A stretch of DNA of 64,000 nt, taken from NCBI GenBank assembly GCA_005503055.1, contig SCOX01000001.1, positions 744,001 through 808,000 of the forward strand, in the 5' to 3' direction. The notes under the pieces were generated by a model. It searched no databases, was not told the origin of the DNA, and was given only the letters and a program-made list of their open reading frames with translations. Origin of the DNA: Lysobacteraceae bacterium P (GTDB lineage: Bacteria > Pseudomonadota > Gammaproteobacteria > Xanthomonadales > Xanthomonadaceae). Shown here piece after piece: positions 1 to 8,396 of the stretch (positions are counted from its first letter, which is position 1; each line of letters opens with the position of its first letter). The translations under genes were made by a program, and so were the position numbers.

Positions 1-101
1 ACCAGCCAGACCAGCGGCCACAACAAAAGCACCAGCAGCGCGAGCGGCCAGCACAGCACCAACAGCACGAACCACGCCAGCAGGGCAATCAAGGTGTTCA
101 T
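1..101 (-). CDS. small hydrophobic membrane protein, C-terminus cut by the window edge
   Basis: The first 33 residues are visible, beginning MNTLIALLAWFVLLVL and almost entirely Leu, Val, Trp and Ala, so at least one membrane helix is certain. ATG at 101 is preferred over the in-frame ATG at 113, because a GAGG ribosome-binding sequence lies 6 bases upstream of 101. Xanthomonadaceae commonly carry small uncharacterised Leu/Trp-rich membrane proteins of this kind. The function is unknown, and the rest of the gene lies to the left of the window. Confidence 0.6.
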   Translation of the reverse strand, partial: MNTLIALLAWFVLLVLCWPLALLVLLLWPLVWL

Positions 102-446
102 CGTCGGCCTCATGTCGCGGGACGGTGCCGGACATCCGGCAACCTCAGGCTGCGATCAAGCCTGTCGGCCGGCAACCGCCTTGCGATGAATCGCGGAATG
201 GGCCGACGTAACGGGAAATTTGGCGAGGGAATGGGCGGGCGATTCGCTTCGTGGATTCCCGATCGGAGGTGTTGTTGCGCCTTGCGGGCTTCGCTCCTTG
301 CCCGGATTACGCTGGCTGATGCCGGCTTCCGGCCTGGTGCGGCCCCAGCAGTTCGCCGTCAGTGGGGCGCCAACCGCCTGGAATGCTTCACTGTCCATCC
401 ACACCCCGTGGCGCATTTGGGGGCTTCTTCTGCCGAAGGAAACGCC
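102..446. other. intergenic stretch with a worn REP half-site
   Basis: No gene is supported in this 345-base stretch between two divergent genes. Bases 280-311 (GCGGGCTTCGCTCCTTGCCC followed by GGATTACG) resemble one diverged arm of the REP family found elsewhere in the window. The reading frame of the next gene stays open upstream to about 186, but that part has no codon-level sign of coding and the lipoprotein signal peptide begins only at 447. Promoters for both neighbours must lie here; no convincing -35/-10 pair was seen. Confidence 0.4.
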
Positions 447-1931
447 ATGCGCGCCCTGAGAACGATTGTCGCGGCCGTGTTGCCAATTGCGTTCGCACTG
501 AGCGCCTGCCAACGACCGGCAACCGAGAGTAAGCAAATGACCGCGTCATCGAAGGAGCAGTCGAGCCCCCCTGCCGTCGGTACGGACGTCGATCCTGCCA
601 GCATTGCGCGTCGCACGATTGAACGCCGCGCGACCGAGGCGGCGATCTGGGGCATGCCGGCCGTGAACTACGACTTGATGCGGCAGCAGATGCTGACCAA
701 GACGCAGGGCAAGGAAAACCAGGTCATCTATTGGGGGCGCCCTCTGGACTGGCATAACCAGACGCTGACCCCGAATCCCGACACCATCTACCTGATGGCG
801 TTTCTGAACACCAAGGACGTCGGGCCGGTCGTGATTGAGATTCCGCCGGCGGGACCGGAAGGATCGATCAATGCCAACGTCGTCAACGTGTGGCAGATGC
901 CGCTGGAAGACGCAGGTGCGCATGGCGTCGACCAGGGCAAGGGAGTGAAGCTGCTGCTCCTGCCGCCCGGCTACGAAGGAAACGTGCCGGGGGGCTACGA
1001 AGCCCTCCGCCCCGGCACGTTCGGTAGCTATGCGCTCATTCGCTCAACGTTGGGAAGCCACGCCGACGCCGATGTGGCCAAGTCGATCGACTATGGCAAG
1101 CGCGTGCGCGTCTATCCGCTCTCGCAGGCCGCAAACGCTTCGCCAACCGTTTTCACCGACGTGGCCGATGTCGATTTCGACTCGACCATCCGCTACGACG
1201 CCAGCTTCTTCGAGAACCTCGACCGCATCGTGCAGCAGGAACCGTGGCTCGCGCGCGACAGCGTGATGATCGATCAGCTCAAGTCGCTGGGCATCGAGAA
1301 GGGCAAGGCCTACGCGCCAAGCGCCGAAACCAAGCAAGCGTTGGACGCAGGCATCCGCGAAGCGCAACAGGTTCTGGCGGCTGCCTACGACAAGGGGTTT
1401 CCGCCGTTCTATGAAGGCACGCGCTGGATGTTTCCGGCAATTCCCGACCTGATCAAGTCGGCGCAGGCCGGGTTCGTGTTGCCCGATAGCTACCCGGTCG
1501 ATGCACGTGGCCTGGCATACACCTATGCGTTCATCGGACTGAAGCGCCTGGGCGCGGGCCAGTTCTACATGATCGCCACCAAGGACAAGAACGGTGTGGC
1601 ACTGGACGGAGGAAAGACGTACCGCCTCCACGTCCCACCCAACGTTCCCGTCGAACAGTACTGGTCGGTGACCGCATACGATCGCCAAACGCATGCGCTG
1701 ATCCGCAACGTGGACCGTGCCAGTCGCGCATCGAACAGTGCTGAAGTGCAAAAGAACCCGGACGGCTCGGTCGATCTCTACATCGGGCCGAAGGCGCCGG
1801 CAGGAAAGGAGACGAACTGGATTCCCACCGATCCGCAACGTGGCTTCGAAGTCATGTTCCGCGCCTACGGTCCGACGAAGGCGTTCATGGACAAGCAATG
1901 GCGACTTCCCGACCTGGAGGTCGTGCCGTAG
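447..1931 (+). CDS. DUF1254/DUF1214 domain lipoprotein
   Basis: The 494-residue product starts MRALRTIVAAVLPIAFALSAC, a lipoprotein signal ending in the lipobox LSAC, so it should be acylated and envelope-bound. ATG 447 is chosen because it follows a CGAAGGA ribosome-binding site and opens this signal peptide. The DUF1254 region is around residues 55-190 (RATEAAIWGMPAVNYDLMRQ, TPNPDTIYL). The DUF1214 region is around residues 370-480 (KTYRLHVPPNVPVEQYWSV, RNVDR). The family is widespread and has no agreed biochemical role. The gene stands alone, followed by REP and array repeats, so it is probably monocistronic. Confidence 0.88.
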   Translation: MRALRTIVAAVLPIAFALSACQRPATESKQMTASSKEQSSPPAVGTDVDPASIARRTIERRATEAAIWGMPAVNYDLMRQQMLTKTQGKENQVIYWGRPLDWHNQTLTPNPDTIYLMAFLNTKDVGPVVIEIPPAGPEGSINANVVNVWQMPLEDAGAHGVDQGKGVKLLLLPPGYEGNVPGGYEALRPGTFGSYALIRSTLGSHADADVAKSIDYGKRVRVYPLSQAANASPTVFTDVADVDFDSTIRYDASFFENLDRIVQQEPWLARDSVMIDQLKSLGIEKGKAYAPSAETKQALDAGIREAQQVLAAAYDKGFPPFYEGTRWMFPAIPDLIKSAQAGFVLPDSYPVDARGLAYTYAFIGLKRLGAGQFYMIATKDKNGVALDGGKTYRLHVPPNVPVEQYWSVTAYDRQTHALIRNVDRASRASNSAEVQKNPDGSVDLYIGPKAPAGKETNWIPTDPQRGFEVMFRAYGPTKAFMDKQWRLPDLEVVP

Positions 1932-1936
1932 CCATC

Positions 1937-2022
1937 GTAGCCCGGGTAAGGCCGCAGGCCGCACCCGGGGACACATTACCGGTCGCGAAAGCCCCGGGTG
2001 TGCTTCGCTTACCCGGACTACG
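1937..2022. repeat. inverted pair of REP elements
   Basis: Two copies of the same palindromic element face each other: GTAGCCCGGGTAAGGCCGC... on the left and ...GCTTCGCTTACCCGGACTAC on the right. Each copy contains a CCCGGG core and can fold alone, and the two can pair with each other. The unit recurs at 6705, 24259, 24753, 35199 and 44700. It lies directly after the lipoprotein gene, so it may also protect or end that transcript. No RAYT transposase gene is in the window. Confidence 0.85.
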
Positions 2023-2035
2023 TGACCGACACAAA

Positions 2036-2302
2036 AATGCGTCGCCCGTGACGTTTTTTTCGCCACACCTCATCGCAAAGAGCGTCGTGCGTGACGCTTT
2101 TTTTGTCAGCGATGACACTCAATGCGTCGCGAGCGACACGGAAAGCGTCAGCGATGGCGCTTCTTTCGCCAGGGGGTAATCCGGAAAGCGTCGCGCGTGA
2201 CGCTTTTTTCGCCAGCGCCGACGCTCAAAGAGTCGTGAGCGACGCAACAAGCGCCGACGGCGACGCTTCTTCCGCAATCGGCGACGCACAAAGCGTCAAC
2301 CG
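2036..2302. repeat. degenerate palindrome array with 21-nt period (array A)
   Basis: Variants of GCGTCGCGCGTGACGC recur with starts near 2039, 2082, 2124, 2145, 2188, 2230, 2251 and 2293. The spacings are 43, 42, 21, 43, 42, 21 and 42, all near multiples of 21. Most copies are imperfect inverted repeats flanked by A-runs and T-runs (AAAGCGTC...GACGCTTTTTT). Because 21 is divisible by three, plus-strand frames read as 7-residue repeats such as ESVARDA FFASADA, shifting frame near 2170. No start codon with a ribosome-binding site was found. The array lies between a REP pair and tRNA-Ser. Confidence 0.75.
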
Positions 2303-2415
2303 CGAGCCGTGTGGCGTGTCGTCAGCCACCGGGGCGCAGGCAAGGCCTGCGGCAGCGCCTGGGAATAAGGGGCCGGGCAGATGCCCTGGCGGGTTCGCGA
2401 TGGGATCGAACGAAG

Positions 2416-2505
2416 TGGCGGAGAGAGTGGGATTCGAACCCACGGAAGGTTTGACCCTTCGGCGGTTTTCAAGACCGCTGCCTTAAACCACTCGGCCATC
2501 TCTCC
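2416..2505 (-). tRNA. tRNA-Ser (TGA anticodon)
   Basis: The minus strand reads GGAGAGATGGCCGAGTGG at the 5' end and TCTCTCCGCCA at the 3' end, with the CCA tail encoded. It has a long variable arm, as expected for serine. The anticodon loop is CTTGAAA, giving anticodon TGA, which reads TCA and related serine codons. The T-arm GGTTCGAATCC is intact. The length is 90 nt. It lies just after array A, in an intergenic region that otherwise holds only repeats. Confidence 0.97.
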
Positions 2506-2598
2506 GATTTGGTGCGCGGGCCGGCACGCGTCCGGCGCGGCGATCGCGTGCGGGGCCGGTACCGTTGCTGGACGTTACGGCCGTTGGCCCAAAACGCT

Positions 2599-2621
2599 GC
2601 GGCCCGCGCGATGCGGGCCGC
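2599..2621 (-). terminator. probable terminator of the LysR gene
   Basis: On the minus strand a perfect 9-bp stem, GCGGCCCGC and GCGGGCCGC with a 5-base loop, lies 7 bases past the LysR stop codon. It is followed by AGCGTTTT. The T-run is short, so termination may be leaky towards tRNA-Ser, which is on the same strand. Confidence 0.55.
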
Positions 2622-2627
2622 ATTCTC

Positions 2628-3641
2628 TCATGCCTCGGTGACGATGCGGGGTGCGGGCGCGACGACGGCGGACGGCGAAAGCTTCGCGGCGTCCTCCGGG
2701 CAGGGCTTGCCCTTGATCTCGCTGCACTGCAGGCGCGCGGATTCGACCAGGCCCGGAGCCTTCTCGGCGATGAAGTCGATGAAGACGCGCACCGCCGGCA
2801 ACAGACCGCGACGGGACGCGAACACGGCATGGAAGATGCCTTGCGGCAGGCGCCAGTCCGGCAGCACGACTTCCAGTTCGCCCCGGCGCACGGCCTCGGC
2901 GCAGATGGTTTCCGGCAGCAGCGTGATGCCCACGCCCTGCTGGGCAAGTTGCATCAGCATCGGGAAGTCGAAGCCCATCACGCGCGGCTTGAGTTCGACA
3001 CGGCGCACGTCGCCGTCCGGGCCATGCAATTCCCAGCGCTGGCGCGCGTCGTCCTCGCTCATGCTGAGGGTGACGTGGTCGGACAGTTCGTCGGGATTCT
3101 TCGGGCGGCCGGTGCGGCGCAGGTAGTCGGGGCTGGCGACGAGCAGCTCCTGGATCTGGCCGAAGCTGCGCATCACCAGGCTGCCGTCGTCGTCGAGCTT
3201 GGAACGCACGCGCAGGGCGACGTCGATGCCTTCGTTGATGATGTCGACGCGGCGGTTGCTGACCAGCAACTGCACGCGTACCTGCGGGAAACGCGCCAGA
3301 AATTCCGGCAACAGCTTGGGCATCTGTTGCTGCGCCATGCCCACCGGCACGCTGACGCGGATCACGCCGCGCGGTTCGGCGCTCAGCCGGTCCACGACTT
3401 CGTGGGCGGCCTGCGCTTCGGCCAGCATCGACTGCGCATGCCGGTACACGCTGTTGCCCACATCGGTGACGGCGAAGCGGCGCGTCGAACGCTGCAGCAG
3501 GCGCACGCCCAGGTCGGTCTCCAACTGGCTGATGCGGCGGCTCAGACGGGACTTCGGGATGCCCAGTGCGCGCTCGGCCGCTGCGAAGCCGCCGTGTTCC
3601 ACCACCATCGCGAAGTAGTACAGGTCATTCAGGTCCTGCAT
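2628..3641 (-). CDS. LysR-family transcriptional regulator
   Basis: The 337-residue protein has a winged helix-turn-helix at residues 1-60 (FAAAERALGIPKSRLSRRIS, VRLLQRSTRRF) followed by a LysR effector-binding domain at about 90-295. The order is standard, but the last 35 residues (ending PAPRIVTEA) form an extra Pro/Ala-rich tail beyond the usual length of about 300. ATG 3641 places the DNA-binding helix in the normal position. It is transcribed away from the azoreductase gene with 119 bases between them, the classic arrangement for a LysR regulator and its target. The inducer cannot be told; quinone or electrophile sensing would fit the neighbour. Confidence 0.93.
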   Translation of the reverse strand: MQDLNDLYYFAMVVEHGGFAAAERALGIPKSRLSRRISQLETDLGVRLLQRSTRRFAVTDVGNSVYRHAQSMLAEAQAAHEVVDRLSAEPRGVIRVSVPVGMAQQQMPKLLPEFLARFPQVRVQLLVSNRRVDIINEGIDVALRVRSKLDDDGSLVMRSFGQIQELLVASPDYLRRTGRPKNPDELSDHVTLSMSEDDARQRWELHGPDGDVRRVELKPRVMGFDFPMLMQLAQQGVGITLLPETICAEAVRRGELEVVLPDWRLPQGIFHAVFASRRGLLPAVRVFIDFIAEKAPGLVESARLQCSEIKGKPCPEDAAKLSPSAVVAPAPRIVTEA

Positions 3642-3760
3642 GGCGATAATTCCAATTCCGGAACAGTTAGTGACATTTGACCAGATTTATTCCACAGGTG
3701 CAACGACATAGATTGGTCTCCGACCCGGCATCCCGCCGATCGTTCCATTCGAGGCCCATC
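3642..3760. promoter_or_regulatory. divergent LysR/azoreductase promoter region
   Basis: This short AT-richer spacer contains a perfect 8-base palindrome TTCCGGAA at 3656-3663, preceded by a direct repeat of AATTCC at 3648-3653 and 3654-3659. A possible -35 for the azoreductase, TTGACC, lies at 3677-3682. LysR proteins usually bind T-N11-A dyads in such spacers, so the palindrome is the likeliest operator, but this is inference from position. Confidence 0.35.
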
Positions 3761-4342
3761 ATGAAGCTCCTGCATATCGATACCAGTGCCCTTGGCACCA
3801 ATTCGGTCACCCGCGAACTGACCGCGGCCGTCGTGGCTCGCTGGCAGGACGCCAACGCCGATCTCACCGTCGAATACCGCGATCTCGACGCCGAGCCGCT
3901 GCCGCACCTTACCGGCCGTTCGCTGGCCAAGGCCGACCCGGCCCAGGCCGAAGCCGACGAAGCGACGATCCAGCAGTTCCTTGCTGCCGATGTAGTGGTG
4001 ATTGGCGCGCCGTTTTACAACTTCAGCATTCCTTCGACCCTCAAGGCGTGGATCGACCGCGTCGCGGTCGCCGGTCGCACCTTCCGCTACACCGAGGCCG
4101 GCCCCGAGGGTCTGGCGGGCGGCAAGCGGGTGATCATCGTCAGCGGCCGCGGCGGCCAGTACGGCGACGCCAGCCCGGCGGACTTCCAGGAAGCCTACCT
4201 GCGTCAGGTCTTCGGGTTCCTGGGCGTGACCGATCTGGAGATCGTCCGCGCCGAAGGCGTGGCCTATTCCGACCAGCACCGCGCCGACGCGATGGCCGCT
4301 GCGCACGCGTCGATCCGTTCCCCTCTGGCAGAAGCAGCCTGA
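3761..4342 (+). CDS. azoR: FMN-dependent NADH azoreductase / quinone reductase
   Basis: The 193-residue flavodoxin-fold protein fits the AcpD/AzoR family, which is about 200 residues long. It begins MKLLHIDTSALGTNSVT, the phosphate-binding start of the FMN site. It carries the family signature APFYNFSIPSTLKAWIDRV at about residues 91-109, and a second FMN-contacting loop, SGRGGQYG, near 128-135. The family passes two electrons from NADH to quinones or azo compounds in the cytoplasm, avoiding semiquinone radicals. ATG 3761 is the only start that gives a family-like N-terminus. Control by the divergent LysR gene is likely. A strong terminator follows at 4390. Confidence 0.9.
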   Translation: MKLLHIDTSALGTNSVTRELTAAVVARWQDANADLTVEYRDLDAEPLPHLTGRSLAKADPAQAEADEATIQQFLAADVVVIGAPFYNFSIPSTLKAWIDRVAVAGRTFRYTEAGPEGLAGGKRVIIVSGRGGQYGDASPADFQEAYLRQVFGFLGVTDLEIVRAEGVAYSDQHRADAMAAAHASIRSPLAEAA

Positions 4343-4389
4343 GGGAGCGTAGACCGGCCCATCCCTCCCCGCTTGAGCCGGTAAACGCG

Positions 4390-4417
4390 ACGGGCCCGCA
4401 TTGCGGGCCCGTTTTTT
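4390..4417 (+). terminator. intrinsic terminator after azoR
   Basis: An 11-base stem, ACGGGCCCGCA and TGCGGGCCCGT, with a very tight loop is followed by TTTTTTATT. It lies 48 bases past the azoreductase stop codon on the same strand. Confidence 0.88.
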
Positions 4418-4434
4418 ATTGTGCGTCTGCGCTA

Positions 4435-4471
4435 GCCCCTCTCCCCTCGGGAGGGGGGTTGGGGTGAGGGG
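4435..4471. repeat. short CCCCTCTCCC/GGGGTTGGGGTGAGGG mini-repeat
   Basis: This is the widespread intergenic mini-repeat reading CCCCTCTCCCCTCGGGAGG on the plus strand and CCCCTCACCCCAACCCCC on the minus strand. A related hairpin-like piece, CCTTCTCCCGAAGG, lies at 4559. The remaining bases to the serS stop at 4582 hold no gene. It may mark transcript ends between the convergent azoR and serS genes. Confidence 0.6.
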
Positions 4472-4581
4472 TAACGGAGTGAGTGCAAAAGAACAGTCAG
4501 CGCGGTGATGCACTGGTGATTTGCCGGCAAGGCTCAACCGCCCTGCGGGCACCTTCTCCCGAAGGAAGAAGGAAACTCACG

Positions 4582-5910
<1,329 letters not shown>

Positions 5911-6013
5911 TTATCGCGTGTAACCGCGGTTCACGGCGACCGATTGCCGAAACGTTCACTTCATCGCGGGCCCGTGTCGGCAGAATCCGGGAAGCTTTCC
6001 CATCGGATCGAGC

Positions 6014-6667
6014 ATGTCCGCACCCGCTTCCACGCCGCGCCCTCCCGCCTTCGCGCTCTCCCACTGGCTGCCGGCGGGACGCTCGTTCCTGTGGGTGCTG
6101 ATCGCCTTCGCGGTCGGGCTCGCGCTGTTCGCGCTGGTGTTGTCGAAGGCACGCAATCGCGACGACACGCTGTTCCGCGCCGGCACTGCACCCACCGCCG
6201 ACGCCCCGCGCTATGCCCCGCTGCCCGCGCCGCTGCCGGCCGATCGCGACAACGCCAGCGGCATGGGCGCCGCGCCGCCCGCGGCCGCACCGACCGAAGG
6301 CGAAGAACGCCCGCGCCTGGTCGAGACCCGGCCGGCACCACCGCCGCCGGCATTGCCGACCCAGGCCGCACCCGTAGCCTCCTCCGCGCCATCGCGGCCC
6401 GAGCCGCTCGCCGGGCAGACGCCCGCTCCGCGTTACCCCACTCAGGCGTTGCGCCGGGGCGAGAGCGGCACGGTGATGGTGCGGGCGCAGATCGGCGCCG
6501 ATGGCGTGCCGAACGAGGTCGCCGTCGCCACCACCAGTGGCTCGCGCCACCTCGACCGCGCCGCAGTGGACGCGGTGAAGCGCTGGCGCTTCCGTCCGGC
6601 AATGGCCAATGGCCAGCCGAGCGCGGGCACCGTGATGGTGCCGATCAGTTTCCAGGCGCAGCGCTGA
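6014..6667 (+). CDS. TonB-family energy-transducer-like protein
   Basis: The 217-residue protein has one N-terminal membrane helix at about residues 25-45 (FLWVLIAFAVGLALFALVLS). A Pro/Ala-rich periplasmic linker follows at 46-130. The TonB C-terminal domain is at 138-217 (TPAPRYPTQALRRGESGTVM, VKRWRFRPA). TonB proteins couple the ExbBD proton-motive-force motor to outer-membrane receptors. There is no exbBD next to it here; an exbD fragment lies 57 kb away. It may instead be one of the TonB-domain accessory proteins that abound in this family. The ATG lies close behind the divergent serS promoter region. Confidence 0.85.
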   Translation: MSAPASTPRPPAFALSHWLPAGRSFLWVLIAFAVGLALFALVLSKARNRDDTLFRAGTAPTADAPRYAPLPAPLPADRDNASGMGAAPPAAAPTEGEERPRLVETRPAPPPPALPTQAAPVASSAPSRPEPLAGQTPAPRYPTQALRRGESGTVMVRAQIGADGVPNEVAVATTSGSRHLDRAAVDAVKRWRFRPAMANGQPSAGTVMVPISFQAQR

Positions 6668-6704
6668 GCCACGTGGCGGCGGATCCGCCGAGCATGCGTC
6701 CCAT

Positions 6705-6800
6705 GTAGCCCGGGTCAGCGAAGCGCACCCGGGATCTGATGCGGCGACAGCTGATATGGCGACACCCCCGGGTGCGGCCTTTGGCCTTACCCGGGCTACG
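6705..6800. repeat. inverted pair of REP elements
   Basis: The left arm GTAGCCCGGGTCAGCGAAGC and the right arm ending in GGCCTTACCCGGGCTACG are inverted copies of the REP family. They are separated by about 30 bases (GATCTGATGCGGCGACAGCT...). The pair lies between the ends of two convergent genes, the usual position for REP sequences. Confidence 0.85.
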
Positions 6801-6806
6801 TCGGAG

Positions 6807-8396
6807 TCATCCTTCGCGGGCGCGGCGTTCGCGAATCAACCCGTACGCCATGCAGCAGCCGAACAGCAACCCCAGCGGCGCGCGTGCGTATTCGAAGCGC
6901 CAGAGCAGCGAGTCGAAATTGTTGGCGATCAGCACGATCCCCACGCAACCGGCCAGTCCCCAGAAGCTGGCCGTGGAGACGATGCCGGTTCGCCAGGCCA
7001 GCCACAGCTCGCGCATGAGCATCGCGAACACCGCGAACAGCAGCGCCGCGCCGATTAGGCCCAGGCCCACCAGCGCGTCGAGGTAGGCGTTGTGGAGGTG
7101 GACGAAGCGTTCGCCGGTGGGCAGGCGCGCGCGTTCGATCAGCACCGGCACGGAGTCCAGGCCCCAGCCGAACCAGGGGCGCTCCAGGAAGCGTTCCACG
7201 CCCATCCGGTACAGCAACACGCGGATGCCGACGGCGCGGTTTCCGGGAATCGCGGTGTCCAGGCCGTCGATGTCCGGCGGCAGTGCCTGCGGATCGGTCG
7301 ATGCGCCCTGCGGCGCGACCGCGCCGGACGCGGGCCGGTCCGAGCCGGTATGCGTTCGCGCGGCGGGCGCGACCGGTGGCGATGGGTGCCGAGCGGAATC
7401 GTCCTTGTCCACCAGCACCGATTCGACCCAGGAGGGCAACATCTGGTACGCGCCGTCGAAACGCAGGGCGAAGATGCGGTGCGCGGCCAGTAGCAGGAGC
7501 ACGGACGCCACCGCCGCCAGCAGCAGCGGCTGCCACGGCAGCGGCCGCCTGCGCGGCCCACGCGTGAACGAGTAACCGGCGATCGCCACCGGCACGGCGA
7601 TCAGGAACGACAGCCACGCTCCGCGCGACTGCGAGAACAGCAGAACGCAGAAGCATCCCGCATAGGCCAGGAACACCGCGGCCAGCAGCCAGCTGCGCCG
7701 TGGGCCACGCGGATAGTCGCGCCAGATGCCTATCAGCAGGCACAGCGTGAGCCAGCCGCCGACCGCGGCGATCAATCCGCTGAGGTTCTGCGAAATACCG
7801 AAGCGCGGACGTACCACGCCGGACCAGATCGCGGGCATCTCGTCCCAGGGCATGTGGTAGAGCACCGCCGCCAGCAGGCCGAGGATCAGCACCGCGAGCA
7901 ACTTCGGGATCGCCCGGGGACATACCGACAGCCACCAGCCGATCACGCAGCACTGCGCTCCCAGGCGCAGCACCTTGGCCACGACCGTCAGCTGGTTGGC
8001 CCAGCGGATGTTCGGGAACGTCCAGGCGATATAGGCGGCATGGATCACCATGAACACCGCCAGCACCCCGAGCATCCGCACGGCCGGGTGCGCCGCCAGT
8101 TCCCGCCAGGGGCGCTTGCCGGCGAGGATCATGGCGACCAGCGCCACGAACGTGCCGTACTCGGGATGCATGTTGGGGACGTGCCGCCCCAGGTCGTTGA
8201 TCGCGAAGAACGCCTGGAACGCAATGCCCGCCAGGGCAAGCCACATCAGCAGCGGCGACAGGCCGAGTGCGCCGGGCGACTCCAGGACGAGGGCTCGACC
8301 ACCACGGGAATCGCGCGCGTCGGGATCGGGGGCGGGTTGATGCACGTAGGTCGGATCGAGGCGTCGAGTGGCAGGCGGTGAGTCTAAGTCACGCAC
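6807..8396 (-). CDS. O-antigen ligase / polymerase family membrane protein
   Basis: This polytopic inner-membrane protein has about ten hydrophobic helices and the Wzy_C/WaaL-type region. That region covers the segment FERPWFGWGLDSVP-like (residues near 400) and the following HLHNAYLDALVGLG motif, typical of O-antigen ligases and Wzy polymerases. The large periplasmic loop contains a low-complexity Pro/Ala/Ser insert just before this motif. The start is uncertain: GTG 8396 overlaps the aroA stop and gives 529 residues, while GTG 8345 gives 512. Neither has a good ribosome-binding site. It is the last gene after serC-pheA-hisC-aroA and may be co-transcribed. The glycan substrate cannot be told. 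Confidence 0.8.
   Translation of the reverse strand: MRDLDSPPATRRLDPTYVHQPAPDPDARDSRGGRALVLESPGALGLSPLLMWLALAGIAFQAFFAINDLGRHVPNMHPEYGTFVALVAMILAGKRPWRELAAHPAVRMLGVLAVFMVIHAAYIAWTFPNIRWANQLTVVAKVLRLGAQCCVIGWWLSVCPRAIPKLLAVLILGLLAAVLYHMPWDEMPAIWSGVVRPRFGISQNLSGLIAAVGGWLTLCLLIGIWRDYPRGPRRSWLLAAVFLAYAGCFCVLLFSQSRGAWLSFLIAVPVAIAGYSFTRGPRRRPLPWQPLLLAAVASVLLLLAAHRIFALRFDGAYQMLPSWVESVLVDKDDSARHPSPPVAPAARTHTGSDRPASGAVAPQGASTDPQALPPDIDGLDTAIPGNRAVGIRVLLYRMGVERFLERPWFGWGLDSVPVLIERARLPTGERFVHLHNAYLDALVGLGLIGAALLFAVFAMLMRELWLAWRTGIVSTASFWGLAGCVGIVLIANNFDSLLWRFEYARAPLGLLFGCCMAYGLIRERRAREG

Noticed and set aside
186-446. N-terminal extension of the DUF1254 lipoprotein
   Set aside because: The frame is open from 186, but the stretch encodes Arg/Cys-rich sequence unlike the family. 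A proper lipoprotein signal and ribosome-binding site start at 447.
2036-2302. CRISPR array
   Set aside because: Units are degenerate, 21 nt apart and palindromic, with no constant repeat/variable spacer pattern and no cas genes nearby. The same applies to 24462-24735.
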